64,000 nt of DNA. It comes from Rhizobium mesosinicum. GTDB taxonomy: Bacteria; Pseudomonadota; Alphaproteobacteria; Rhizobiales; Rhizobiaceae. The stretch is taken from the NCBI RefSeq assembly GCF_019511345.1, contig NZ_JAEUAK010000017.1, forward strand, positions 1-64,000. Reading direction: 5' to 3'. Below are positions 14,550 through 22,341 of the stretch, piece after piece; positions within the stretch are counted from its first letter, which is position 1; every line of letters begins with the position of its first letter. The position numbers were made by a program, and so were the translations under genes. Below the pieces are notes generated by a model. That model had not been told where the DNA came from. It was given only the letters and a program-made list of their open reading frames with translations, and made no database searches.

Positions 14550-15641
14550 ATGACGATACGCACACAGGACGCGCCGACCGCCTCCCCTCTTCTCGAATGG
14601 TATGACCGCCATCATCGCGACCTGCCGTGGCGGGTTTCGCCGCCGATGGCCAAGCGCGGCGTCAAGGCCAATCCTTATCACGTGTGGCTGTCCGAGGTGA
14701 TGCTACAGCAGACGACGGTGCAGGCGGTAAAACCCTACTTCGCCAATTTCCTGGCGAAATGGCCGTCGGTGACGGATCTCGCCGATGCGCCTGTCGAAGC
14801 GGTGATGGCCGCCTGGGCGGGGCTTGGCTATTATGCGCGTGCGCGCAACCTGAAGAAATGCGCCGAAGCCATTGCGAGCCAGCATAGTGGCGTCTTTCCC
14901 GACACCGAAGAGGGCCTGAAAGCCTTGCCCGGCATCGGCGATTATACGGCAGCGGCAGTGGCGGCGATTGCCTTCAACCGGCAGGCGGCCGTGATGGACG
15001 GCAATGTGGAGCGGGTGATCTCGCGGCTCTATGCCATCGCCACGCCGCTTCCAGCCGGCAAGCCGCTGATGCGCCAGAAGGTGGCTCTGCTGACACCAGC
15101 CGACCGGCCCGGCGATTTCGCCCAGGCCATGATGGATCTCGGCGCTACGATCTGCACGCCGAAGCGACCGGCCTGTTCGCTCTGTCCCTTCAACGGATCG
15201 TGCGAGGCGCTCAGGCTGCACGATCCCGAGCAGTTCCCGGTCAAGGCCGCGAAGAAGGATAAGCCGATCCGGCAAGGTGCGGCCTTCGTGGCGGTTACCT
15301 CCGACGGCGATATCCTGCTTCGGCGGCGGATCGAAAGCGGCCTGCTCGGCGGCATGACGGAGATTCCGACGACGGCGTGGAGTGCGCGGCAGGATGGCGA
15401 AACGTCAGCCGAGGCGGCACCCTTCAAAGGCGGCTGGGAGAGTGCCGGCACCGTCACCCACGTCTTCACGCATTTCGAACTCAGGCTTTCGATCTTCCGC
15501 ATAACAGTCCCTGCCCCCGTCCAGACCAATAACGGATGGTGGGAGCCGGTTATAAATCTTGAAGCTCAGGCCCTGCCGACCATCATGAAAAAAGCGATCG
15601 CAGCGGCTATTCCTCTCGCGTTCAAAACAGCCAAGGGATGA
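14550..15641 (+). CDS. mutY: A/G-specific adenine glycosylase MutY
   Basis: The product is 363 residues. It removes adenine paired with 8-oxoguanine. The catalytic Glu is at residue 49 in SEVMLQQTTV, the helix-hairpin-helix is LKALPGIGDYTAAAVAAIAF, and the catalytic Asp is in MDGNVERV at about 150. The iron-sulfur cluster Cys are 202, 209, 212 and 218 (C-X6-C-X2-C-X5-C). The C-terminal third is the NUDIX-like 8-oxoG recognition domain. It starts divergently from the DUF721 gene and overlaps the HAD gene by 4 bases. Confidence 0.97.
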   Translation: MTIRTQDAPTASPLLEWYDRHHRDLPWRVSPPMAKRGVKANPYHVWLSEVMLQQTTVQAVKPYFANFLAKWPSVTDLADAPVEAVMAAWAGLGYYARARNLKKCAEAIASQHSGVFPDTEEGLKALPGIGDYTAAAVAAIAFNRQAAVMDGNVERVISRLYAIATPLPAGKPLMRQKVALLTPADRPGDFAQAMMDLGATICTPKRPACSLCPFNGSCEALRLHDPEQFPVKAAKKDKPIRQGAAFVAVTSDGDILLRRRIESGLLGGMTEIPTTAWSARQDGETSAEAAPFKGGWESAGTVTHVFTHFELRLSIFRITVPAPVQTNNGWWEPVINLEAQALPTIMKKAIAAAIPLAFKTAKG

Positions 15642-16258
15642 CTATGGCAAACGACATCAAGCATATCGTTTTCGATATTGGCAAAGTTCTCATTCATTAC
15701 GATCCGCATATTCCCTTCAGCCGGCTTATTCCCGATGAGGCCGAGCGCAACTGGTTTTTCGCCAATGTCTGCACGCACGACTGGAACATCGAGCAGGACC
15801 GCGGCCGCACCTGGGCGGATGCCGAGGCATTGCTGATCGAACAGCATCCGACCCGCGAAGAGCATATTCGCGCCTTCCGCAAGAATTGGCACGAGATGGT
15901 GCCGCATGCCTATGAAGACAGCGTTTCGATCATGGAAGGTTTCATCAACGGGGGCCTGGACGTGACGATGCTGACGAACTTTGCCTCCGATACGTTCCGC
16001 GAGGCGCAGGAGCGCTTCCCCTTCCTGAAGAAGACGCGCGGCGTGACCGTTTCCGGCGATGTCGGCCTCATCAAACCCGATATCGCGATCTATCAGACGC
16101 ATGTGAAGAGCTTCGATCTCGATCCGGCCGCGACGATCTTCATCGATGACGCACCTGCCAATGTCGAGGGTGCCAAGGCTGCCGGCTGGAACGCCGTGCT
16201 TTTTACCGGCGCCGACAGTTTGCGCGCGGACCTCGCAACCTATGGACTAAAGGCCTGA
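15638..16258 (+). CDS. HAD-family hydrolase, YihX-like variant
   Basis: The product is 206 residues. The first motif is FDIGKVLIHYDP, with the second catalytic Asp replaced by Gly, as in YihX-type sugar phosphatases. The Thr/Ser motif (MLTNF) and the acidic motif FIDDAPANVEGA are present, with Lys in LIKPD. The substrate is unknown. It starts by ATGA overlap with the mutY stop, or at ATG 15644, so it is probably translated from the mutY transcript. Confidence 0.85.
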   Translation: MTMANDIKHIVFDIGKVLIHYDPHIPFSRLIPDEAERNWFFANVCTHDWNIEQDRGRTWADAEALLIEQHPTREEHIRAFRKNWHEMVPHAYEDSVSIMEGFINGGLDVTMLTNFASDTFREAQERFPFLKKTRGVTVSGDVGLIKPDIAIYQTHVKSFDLDPAATIFIDDAPANVEGAKAAGWNAVLFTGADSLRADLATYGLKA

Positions 16259-16261
16259 GCC

Positions 16262-16627
16262 ATGTCTTTCGATCCCGCAAAGGCCATCGACCGTTTCCAC
16301 GCGGCGATCAACGATCTCGATTTTCCCGAGATCGAACACTGGTTTGCCGAAGATGCGACCTACGTCTCCAACGGTGTCGGCAGCCTTGCCGGCCGGGCCG
16401 AAATCATGGCCGCCTTCCGCCGCTACTTCGACGATTATCCTGATCAGACCGCGGAGAATTCGCTGGTCGAGACGCTGACGCCGCTCTCGGGCCGGGCCGT
16501 GTGGTCTGTTCGGGCAACGCACAGCAAAACCGGAAAGCCGTTGATCCGCGAGGGCGAGGAGACGATCACCTTCAACGAGGACGGTAAGGTCACGCGCGTC
16601 GATGTGACTGATTACCAGGAGTTTTGA
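16262..16627 (+). CDS. NTF2/SnoaL-like small protein
   Basis: The product is 121 residues. The pattern ID RFHAAINDLDF...W FAEDATYVSNGVGSLAG...EIMAAFRRYF fits the cone-shaped NTF2/SnoaL fold, whose members bind or convert small hydrophobic molecules or act as stress proteins. It starts 3 bases after the HAD stop, so it is the third gene of the mutY operon. A GC dyad at about 16650-16680 lies after it, without a clear T-run. Confidence 0.75.
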   Translation: MSFDPAKAIDRFHAAINDLDFPEIEHWFAEDATYVSNGVGSLAGRAEIMAAFRRYFDDYPDQTAENSLVETLTPLSGRAVWSVRATHSKTGKPLIREGEETITFNEDGKVTRVDVTDYQEF

Positions 16628-16749
16628 AGCGGCAAGAGCCTGGAAACAGGAGGCCCGGGGTTTTTACAGCCCCTGGCCCATTATTGCTTCTTCTGTAACT
16701 GGAGGTACAAACCGGAAGAAGAGGTCGTTCGGCCTTGCAAGGATGTCGC

Positions 16750-17892
16750 TCAACCCAGCTTTGCTAGGTCACTGCGGATGACGGACCTGAGATCGTCGAT
16801 CGGGCGCAGGGATTGCCCGTCGTCGAAGTGCCAGAAGGTCCATCCGTTGCATGCGTCAAGGCCCTGGACTTTCGCGCCAAGGCGATGAATGGAGCCGGCC
16901 TCGCCGCCTGCGGCGACCGTGCCGTCGGCGCGCACTACGGCGCTGTAGCGCCGCTTGGCATCCATCAGCACCTGGCCGGGCTTGATGAGGCCGCTTTCGA
17001 CCAGCACGTTAAAGGCGACACGCGCTTCAGCCTTCTTGCCGGTCATCACAGTCAATTCCGCCTTGCCCAGCGGCTCGACGGCAGCGATGCGGGCAGAGGC
17101 CGCATCGATATAGTCCTGCTCGCGCTCGATGCCGACGAAGTGGCGGCCAAGACGCTTGGCGACGGCGCCGGTCGTTCCCGAGCCGAAGAAGGGGTCGAGG
17201 ATGATATCACCGGGCTTGGATGAAGCCATGATGACGCGGGCAAGCAGGGCTTCCGGCTTCTGTGTCGGGTGGATTTTCTTGCCGTCGCCGCCCTTCAGGC
17301 GCTCGTTGCCGTTGCAGATAGGAAAGAGCCAGTCGGAGCGCATCTGCACGTCGTCATTGGCAGCCTTCATGGCATCGTAGTTGAACGTATAGCCTTTGGC
17401 CTTGGCGTTCGGGCTTGCCCATATCATCGTCTCATGGGCGTTCTGGAAGCGGCGGCCCTTGAAATTCGGCATCGGGTTGGTCTTGCGCCAAACGATGTCG
17501 TTGAGGATCCAGAAGTTCAGATCCTGCAGCGTGGCACCGACGCGGAAGATGTTGTGATAGGAGCCGATGACCCAGATCGTGCCCGTCGGCTTCAGAACGC
17601 GGCGGCAGGCGAGCAGCCACGCGCGGGTGAAGGCGTCGTAGACCTCGAAGGAGGCGAATTGATCCCAATCGTCGTCGACGGCATCGACCAGCGACTGGTC
17701 CGGCCGGTGCAGAGTGCCGCCGAGCTGGAGATTGTAGGGCGGATCGGCGAAGATGACGTCGACGGACTGGCTTGGAAGAGCCTCAAGGGCTGCAACGCAA
17801 TCACCCTTGATGATCGTGTCGACCCAAGTGCCCGGCTTTACGGAAGTCTTGAGGTCGGCAAGCGGAAATACAGACGCCATGTGGATACTCAC
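16750..17892 (-). CDS. ccrM: Cell-cycle DNA adenine methyltransferase CcrM
   Basis: The product is 380 residues. It methylates adenine in GANTC after replication, which is known for CcrM. Motif IV is VIFADPPYNLQLGG at about 47-60, and motif I DPFFGSGTTGAVAKRLGR comes after it, the beta-class order. The C-terminal region (LIKPGQVLMDAKRRYSAVVR) is the extra domain present in CcrM. ATG 17892 gives MSIHMASVF; the family start probably corresponds to the internal ATG 17880 (376 residues). No GANTC site is visible in 17893-18029; a CtrA-like box lies just upstream. Confidence 0.97.
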   Translation of the reverse strand: MSIHMASVFPLADLKTSVKPGTWVDTIIKGDCVAALEALPSQSVDVIFADPPYNLQLGGTLHRPDQSLVDAVDDDWDQFASFEVYDAFTRAWLLACRRVLKPTGTIWVIGSYHNIFRVGATLQDLNFWILNDIVWRKTNPMPNFKGRRFQNAHETMIWASPNAKAKGYTFNYDAMKAANDDVQMRSDWLFPICNGNERLKGGDGKKIHPTQKPEALLARVIMASSKPGDIILDPFFGSGTTGAVAKRLGRHFVGIEREQDYIDAASARIAAVEPLGKAELTVMTGKKAEARVAFNVLVESGLIKPGQVLMDAKRRYSAVVRADGTVAAGGEAGSIHRLGAKVQGLDACNGWTFWHFDDGQSLRPIDDLRSVIRSDLAKLG

Positions 17893-17907
17893 TCATACGC
17901 TTTACGC

Positions 17908-17922
17908 TTAACTGTCCGTTAT
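17908..17922 (-). promoter_or_regulatory. CtrA-like box upstream of ccrM
   Basis: TTAA-N7-TTAT lies 16 bases from the ccrM start. It has one mismatch to the CtrA consensus TTAA-N7-TTAA. CtrA activates ccrM in Caulobacter, which makes the position plausible, but short AT-rich matches arise by chance. Confidence 0.4.
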
Positions 17923-18029
17923 GGTTACGCAAGTTGGTTACCAAAGCCTGAAGCACAGACCTGTTTCGGGAAAATATTCCGTTTCGCGTATAAGAAAGGG
18001 ACAGGCGCATGGACACGCCCGCTCCTATT

Positions 18030-18389
18030 TCACTCAGCCGCAGGGGACATGTGGACCTGCCTGCTATCCTCGGGCGCCTCGGCCCGCTCGACCATGCCGT
18101 AGTCTCTGACGACATGGCCGATGCGCAGGCGATAATCTGCGAAAATGCTGTTGCGGCCGGCCTTCTGGGCTGACCGATGGGCTTCGAGATTGCGCCACTC
18201 GCGGACCGCTTCCTCATCGCGGAAGAAAGACAGAGAGAGGATCTTGCCGCGGATCGTGAGGCTCTCGAAACGCTCGATGGAAATGAAGCCGTCGATCTTT
18301 TCGAGTTCGGATCTGAGCTCGCCGGCAAGATCGAGATAGCGATGGCGCTCGCCGACATAGGGGATAACCTCGAAAATGACGGCGATCAT
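18030..18389 (-). CDS. Antibiotic biosynthesis monooxygenase (ABM) family protein
   Basis: The product is 119 residues. The N-terminal part (MIAVIFEVIPYVGERHRYLDLAGELRSELEKIDGFISIERFE) fits a dimeric alpha/beta-barrel ABM fold, used by small monooxygenases and haem-degrading or signalling proteins. The substrate is unknown. It overlaps the upstream NIPSNAP gene by 4 bases (ATGA), so the two are coupled. The pair faces away from an ArsR-type regulator gene. Confidence 0.8.
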   Translation of the reverse strand: MIAVIFEVIPYVGERHRYLDLAGELRSELEKIDGFISIERFESLTIRGKILSLSFFRDEEAVREWRNLEAHRSAQKAGRNSIFADYRLRIGHVVRDYGMVERAEAPEDSRQVHMSPAAE

Positions 18390-18715
18390 GGCAGCACCAG
18401 CTTCGCGTGAGGGGCCGAGACGTTCTTCAGAAAGATACGATCTTCCTTCAGGATGAACCGTTCGCGGCGGGCGAATTCATAGTTCTCCTTGCCGAGCGGA
18501 TCGGCGGCGAGCCTTCCGCGATAGGCCTCATAGGCCGCAAGGCTTTCAATGTTGTAGACACCGTAAGCCGTTGTTGCCGAGCCCTCATGCGGGCCGTAAT
18601 AGCCGACCAGATCGGCGCCGTTTCGCGGAATCGCCTGCCCCCAGTTGCGGGCATATTCGGCAAAGGCCTCCTTGCGGAAGGGGTCGATCTCGTAGCGGAT
18701 GAAGCAGGTGATCAT
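18386..18715 (-). CDS. NIPSNAP-family protein
   Basis: The product is 109 residues. MITCFIRYEIDPFRKEAFAEYARNW and later VYNIESLAAYEAYRGRLAADP fit the NIPSNAP ferredoxin-like fold. ATG 18715 is set by the strong AAAGGAG site just upstream; a longer minus-strand frame crosses the opposite regulator and is discarded. It overlaps the ABM gene. The 72-base gap to the divergent ArsR gene must hold both promoters, and the dyad CTTCG...CGAAG just before the ArsR start could be an operator. Confidence 0.8.
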   Translation of the reverse strand: MITCFIRYEIDPFRKEAFAEYARNWGQAIPRNGADLVGYYGPHEGSATTAYGVYNIESLAAYEAYRGRLAADPLGKENYEFARRERFILKEDRIFLKNVSAPHAKLVLP

Positions 18716-18787
18716 CGGTTTTCTCCTTTCGTGTGAGAGGAGTTTTCGCACATTGCGGTACGAGAATGCTTCGGTTACGATCGAAGT

Positions 18788-19474
18788 ATGAAAGAAGGAC
18801 CCGACATAGCGCAGATCGGCGCGCTCATCGGCGATCCGGCGCGCGCCAATATGCTCGCGGCCCTGACGGGCGGCCGCGCGCTGACGGCGACCGAGCTTGC
18901 AGCAGCCGGCGGCATCACGTTGCAGACGGCGAGCACCCACCTCTCGAAGCTCGAAACCGGCGGGCTGCTGGCTCAGCGCAAGCAGGGGCGGCACCGCTAT
19001 TTCACGCTTGCCGACGAGGCCGTGGCGCGGCTAATCGAAAGCATGATGGGTCTTGCTGCAAGCCGGGGGCATCTGCGCCACCAGCCCGGCCCGAAGGATC
19101 CGGCGCTGCGCAAGGCGCGCATCTGCTACGACCATCTCGCCGGCGATTTTGGCGTGCGTATGCTGGACAGCCTCGTTGCGTCTGGTGCGATCGATGCCAT
19201 CGGCGACGGGCTCGCGGTGACTGCCAAGGGCGAGAGCGATTTGCAATGCATCGGCATCGATGTCGGCAGCCTCAAATCCTCGCGCCGGCCGCTCTGTCGC
19301 TCCTGCCTCGACTGGAGCGAACGCCGCGCCCACCTCGCCGGCAGTCTCGGCAGGGCGCTGCTTTCGAATTTCATGGAAAAGGGCTGGGTGCGGCGAATGC
19401 CGGAAAGCCGCTCGGTGGTCTTTTCACCGGAAGGCGAGCGGCAGTTCCTGAAGCTGTTTCCGTTGGAAAACTAG
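18788..19474 (+). CDS. ArsR-type HTH regulator with C-terminal extension
   Basis: The product is 228 residues, about twice an ArsR core. The winged helix-turn-helix is at about 10-85 (LTATELAAAGGITLQTASTHLSKLETGGLLAQRKQGRHRYF). The extension carries RPLCRSCLDWSERRAHLAG, a cysteine-containing pattern seen in a subgroup of longer ArsR-like proteins. Whether the cysteines bind metal is unknown. It is divergent from the NIPSNAP-ABM pair and probably represses it. The stop overlaps the DUF1284 stop by 4 bases. Confidence 0.85.
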   Translation: MKEGPDIAQIGALIGDPARANMLAALTGGRALTATELAAAGGITLQTASTHLSKLETGGLLAQRKQGRHRYFTLADEAVARLIESMMGLAASRGHLRHQPGPKDPALRKARICYDHLAGDFGVRMLDSLVASGAIDAIGDGLAVTAKGESDLQCIGIDVGSLKSSRRPLCRSCLDWSERRAHLAGSLGRALLSNFMEKGWVRRMPESRSVVFSPEGERQFLKLFPLEN

Positions 19475-19896
19475 CAGGGCGCGACCAACGTGTTCCTGAA
19501 ATGATTGCGGGCGACAGTGCCGCAAAGTTCGCTCCATTCGCAGTCCTCACAGGCATTGCGGATGGTATCAGCAGCGAAGGCACGCCGTAATCTCTTCAGC
19601 ACGGATTGATCGGGAACAAGGCGAGTGCCTTGTTCTATCCGCACGCCAAGAAGCTTGCCAACAGCTTCGGCGGCAGTTTCATCCCGGCGCTTTGGGCTCG
19701 GCAGTAGACAATGTGCAGCGGCCTCCGACAGCAGGGGAGCGCAGATATCGTCTGGGCCGGAGACGATTTCGATCTCCTCTCCGGCTGAGAGGCGCTCTGC
19801 GATCCGGCGGTAGTTGGCGGTGAAGGCCGGAGTGTAGCCCTCACCGACGAACGTCAGCATGCAGAGCAGATGATGGGCGCGCAGCCTGACTGTCAA
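19471..19896 (-). CDS. DUF1284 protein, coupled to bioY
   Basis: The product is 141 residues. RLRAHHLLCMLTFVGEGY at the start is the DUF1284 signature. Seven cysteines are visible (12, 52, 63, 116, 119, 125, 141), with C-X2-C-X5-C at 116-125, which could hold an iron-sulfur cluster or zinc. It begins with TTG at 19896, overlapping the bioY stop by 4 bases (TTGA), with no better ATG nearby. It is therefore probably co-translated with bioY and under the same BioR-like boxes. No function is known to me. Confidence 0.8.
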   Translation of the reverse strand: MTVRLRAHHLLCMLTFVGEGYTPAFTANYRRIAERLSAGEEIEIVSGPDDICAPLLSEAAAHCLLPSPKRRDETAAEAVGKLLGVRIEQGTRLVPDQSVLKRLRRAFAADTIRNACEDCEWSELCGTVARNHFRNTLVAPC

Positions 19897-20483
19897 TGCA
19901 GTTCAGCCCGGCCGCCGTACATGCGGATACCTTTGAGCACCGCCGCAGCGAGTGCGGACTTCAGCACGCCGCCGAGGATGAAGGGCGCAACGCCGAGCAG
20001 CCAGCCTTTTTCCGCGCCGATCAGAGAGGCGAGATAGAGGCCGCCAAGGGCGAGGCAGAAGATGTTGGCGGCAAGGTGAGCGACGAAGCTGCGCACGACG
20101 TTGTCACCGGTCCAGCCGCGTTCGGCGAGCCAGCCCACCATCAGCGCCATCAGCGGAAAGGCTACGAGATAACCGGCTGTCGGGCCGGCGAAGGGCGCAA
20201 GACCGCCCGAACCGTTTGCCAGCACCGGTGCGCCGAGCATGGCTTCGCCGAGCCAGGCGAGAACGGTGAGCGTGCCAAGACGCCAGCCATAGAGCCCCCC
20301 GATCATGGTGACGGCAAAGGTCTGCATGGTGATCGGCACCGGCACCATCGGCACGGAGATCTGCGAGGCAAGGGCCAGCACCAGCGTGCCGGCGAGAACG
20401 AAGAGATATTTGACGACAATCGACCGTGCGGACAGGCGCAGCGGATCGAAAGCGAGTGTACGGGACTGGTCAGAGAGGGACAT
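19893..20483 (-). CDS. bioY: Biotin transporter substrate-binding subunit BioY
   Basis: The product is 196 residues with about six membrane segments. The BioY pattern is clear: VPMVPVPITMQTFAVTMIGGLYGWRLG and GGSGGLAPFAGPTAGYLVAFP-like segments (here NGSGGLAPFAGPTAGYL). It captures biotin at the inner membrane, alone or with an ECF module. No ECF ATPase lies beside it; an ECF-like ATPase starts at the far end of the window. ATG 20483 follows AAGGAG. The promoter region carries a BioR box over a TATAAT at 20501-20506. Confidence 0.95.
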   Translation of the reverse strand: MSLSDQSRTLAFDPLRLSARSIVVKYLFVLAGTLVLALASQISVPMVPVPITMQTFAVTMIGGLYGWRLGTLTVLAWLGEAMLGAPVLANGSGGLAPFAGPTAGYLVAFPLMALMVGWLAERGWTGDNVVRSFVAHLAANIFCLALGGLYLASLIGAEKGWLLGVAPFILGGVLKSALAAAVLKGIRMYGGRAELH

Positions 20484-20501
20484 GAATTCTCCTTTTCAAA
20501 A

Positions 20502-20511
20502 TTATAGATAA
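20502..20511. promoter_or_regulatory. BioR-type operator upstream of bioY
   Basis: TTATAGATAA matches the known BioR consensus TTATMKATAA of alphaproteobacteria exactly. It lies 19 bases from the bioY start and overlaps a minus-strand TATAAT (20501-20506), so binding should block transcription when biotin is plentiful. Confidence 0.8.
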
Positions 20512-20652
20512 TTTTTGATTCCCATCTATTTGATGACGGAGATTCTTACGCAACGCAAGAGCAGGCGTGGGGATTCGAATGCGGCCAAACCATAGTCGAG
20601 CACAATCGCGCCGAAACGGCCGTAAAATGAGCCAATCTCCCACGTTCTGAAA

Positions 20653-20662
20653 TTATCTATAA
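20653..20662. promoter_or_regulatory. Second BioR-type operator
   Basis: TTATCTATAA also matches the BioR consensus exactly. It is 170 bases upstream of bioY and 10 bases past the stop of the GntR gene. It may act on a second bioY promoter or as a distant second site. Confidence 0.7.
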
Positions 20663-20671
20663 TCTTGGAAT

Positions 20672-21343
20672 TCAGCCGACGATAGCAAAAGCTTGCCGCT
20701 CGCCGCCCTTCTGGGCGGGCTGCGGAGCGCGTCCGATCCACTGCACATGCTTCTGCAGTATGGAGGCAGCCTCTTCCGCCTTGCCCTGGCGAAGTGCGGC
20801 AAGGATGGCACGATGGTCGTGATCAGTGCGCTTTTCCCAGCCCGAACGCCAGGCCGAAAACAGGAAGCGGGCGCTTGCCGCATGCAGGTCGTCGATCGAA
20901 GCCAGCAGGCGCGGCATGGCGCAAGGGGTGAGGATGAGACGGTGGAAGCGACGGTTCGCCTCTTCCCAAGCGTGGACATCGGCAGCGGCATCCCCCTCGC
21001 GTGTCGCCTCTTCCGCGGCATCGAGGATGGCGGGCGTCAGGTGGCGGCCGGCGTGCTTCAGGGCGAGAACTTCGAGGGCGGCGCGCATTTCCGCCACTTC
21101 GCGCACTTCGGCGAGATCGAAGGAGGCGACGCGCACACCACGGCGCGGCTCGCTGATCGCCAAGCCCTGCGCTTCAAGCCGGCGAAAGGCCTCGCGTACC
21201 GGCACATGGCTGGTCTCGAACTCCTCGGCGATGTGGTCCTGCCGGAGACGCGCGCCGGGCGCGAGTTCACCATGCACGATGCGTTCTGCAAGCACGCGGG
21301 CAATACGCGCGGCGATGGTGTTGTCTTCGGGTTCCCTGCTCAT
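20672..21343 (-). CDS. bioR: GntR-family regulator (FCD type), probable BioR
   Basis: The product is 223 residues. A winged HTH at about 8-72 (ARIARVLAERIVHGELAPGA then SHVPVREAFRRLEAQGL) is followed by an all-helical FCD domain with several His residues. FCD-GntR is the family of BioR, the biotin repressor of alphaproteobacteria. The gene neighbours bioY and two consensus boxes, so BioR is likely, though not proven by sequence. ATG 21343 is chosen; ATG 21349 is two codons upstream. A longer frame reaching the HAD gene is less likely. Confidence 0.7.
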   Translation of the reverse strand: MSREPEDNTIAARIARVLAERIVHGELAPGARLRQDHIAEEFETSHVPVREAFRRLEAQGLAISEPRRGVRVASFDLAEVREVAEMRAALEVLALKHAGRHLTPAILDAAEEATREGDAAADVHAWEEANRRFHRLILTPCAMPRLLASIDDLHAASARFLFSAWRSGWEKRTDHDHRAILAALRQGKAEEAASILQKHVQWIGRAPQPAQKGGERQAFAIVG

Positions 21344-21502
21344 TGTCATCCAGTAGCGAGCCCGGCAGGGCTTGTCGAGGTGGCATGAAGGCTCTTCCCG
21401 CAAAGCTGCCCGCGCCGCGCAATCCAGCCATGCCCCGTCGCCGGTTGAGCTTTCGGCTACCATCGTGTAAAGCCGCATCATCCCCGAACAAGGCATGAGT
21501 AC

Positions 21503-22192
21503 ATGGACGGCTTCGACCTCATCATTTTCGACTGCGACGGCGTTCTGGTCGATTCCGAAATCATCGCAGCGGATGTCGAATCCAAGCTGCTGACGGAAGC
21601 AGGCTATCCGATCAGCGTCGAGGAGATGAACGAGCGCTTCGCCGGTCTAACCTGGCAAGACATCCTCTTCCAGATCGAACGGGAAGCCAGTATCCCGCTT
21701 TCGGCATCGCTCATCGATCAGTCGCAGAAGCTTCTGGACATCCGGCTCGAACAGGAAGTTCAGGCCATTCCCGGCGTCGAATTTGCTGTCAGCCGCCTGT
21801 CGATGAAGCGCTGCATCTGCTCGAACTCCTCGAGCCGGCGGCTCGACATGATGCTGAGCAAGGTCGGCCTGAAGAAGCTCTTCGCGCCCAATATCTTCTC
21901 AGCAAAGGACCTCGGCCCCGACCGCGCCAAGCCGAAACCGGATATCTATCTGCACGGCGCCAGCCAGATGGGCGTTCCGCCCGCCAAAACGGTCGTCGTC
22001 GAAGATTCCACCCATGGCGTCCATGCCGCGCGCGCTGCGGGCATGCGGGTGATCGGCTTCACCGGCGGCTCGCATACTTACCTCTCGCATGCCGACAAGC
22101 TGACGGATGCGGGCGCGGAGACGGTCATCTCGCGGATGAACGATCTGCCGGGCGTGGTCGCCGCGCTGGCGGAATGGGAAGGCGTGCTTTAG
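21503..22192 (+). CDS. HAD-family hydrolase, phosphoglucomutase/phosphatase-like
   Basis: The product is 229 residues. Motif I FDCDGVLVDSE has both catalytic Asp. The cap domain follows, then CSNSSS, AKPKPDIYLHGASQMG with the Lys, and VVVEDSTHGVHAARAAGM. This is the beta-phosphoglucomutase / sugar-phosphatase branch of HAD proteins. Substrate is unknown. ATG 21503 follows AAGG. It is divergent from the regulator gene and stands alone. Confidence 0.88.
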   Translation: MDGFDLIIFDCDGVLVDSEIIAADVESKLLTEAGYPISVEEMNERFAGLTWQDILFQIEREASIPLSASLIDQSQKLLDIRLEQEVQAIPGVEFAVSRLSMKRCICSNSSSRRLDMMLSKVGLKKLFAPNIFSAKDLGPDRAKPKPDIYLHGASQMGVPPAKTVVVEDSTHGVHAARAAGMRVIGFTGGSHTYLSHADKLTDAGAETVISRMNDLPGVVAALAEWEGVL

Positions 22193-22228
22193 GGCACTGC
22201 CTTCTAGTCTTTACACAAGCTGAACGTC

Positions 22229-22254
22229 GAGCTCGTAGACCTACGGGCTCTTTC
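22229..22254 (+). terminator. Possible terminator after the HAD gene
   Basis: GAGCTCGTAG and CTACGGGCTC (22229-22238 and 22241-22250) form a 10-bp stem with one G-T pair and a very small loop, followed only by TTTC. It is plausible but weak because the T tract is short. The rest of 22193-22341 shows nothing. Confidence 0.45.
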
Positions 22255-22341
22255 ACATCCAAATGATTGCTAGTCGCGCAGCCGCACATCCCGCGTCACC
22301 ACGGTGTATTCAACTGTATCAGGTCGCGAGGAGCCGATTGC

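Noticed and set aside
18716..18994. Longer start for the NIPSNAP gene
   Set aside because: The extension crosses the divergent regulator and has no site; AAAGGAG at the internal ATG decides the start.
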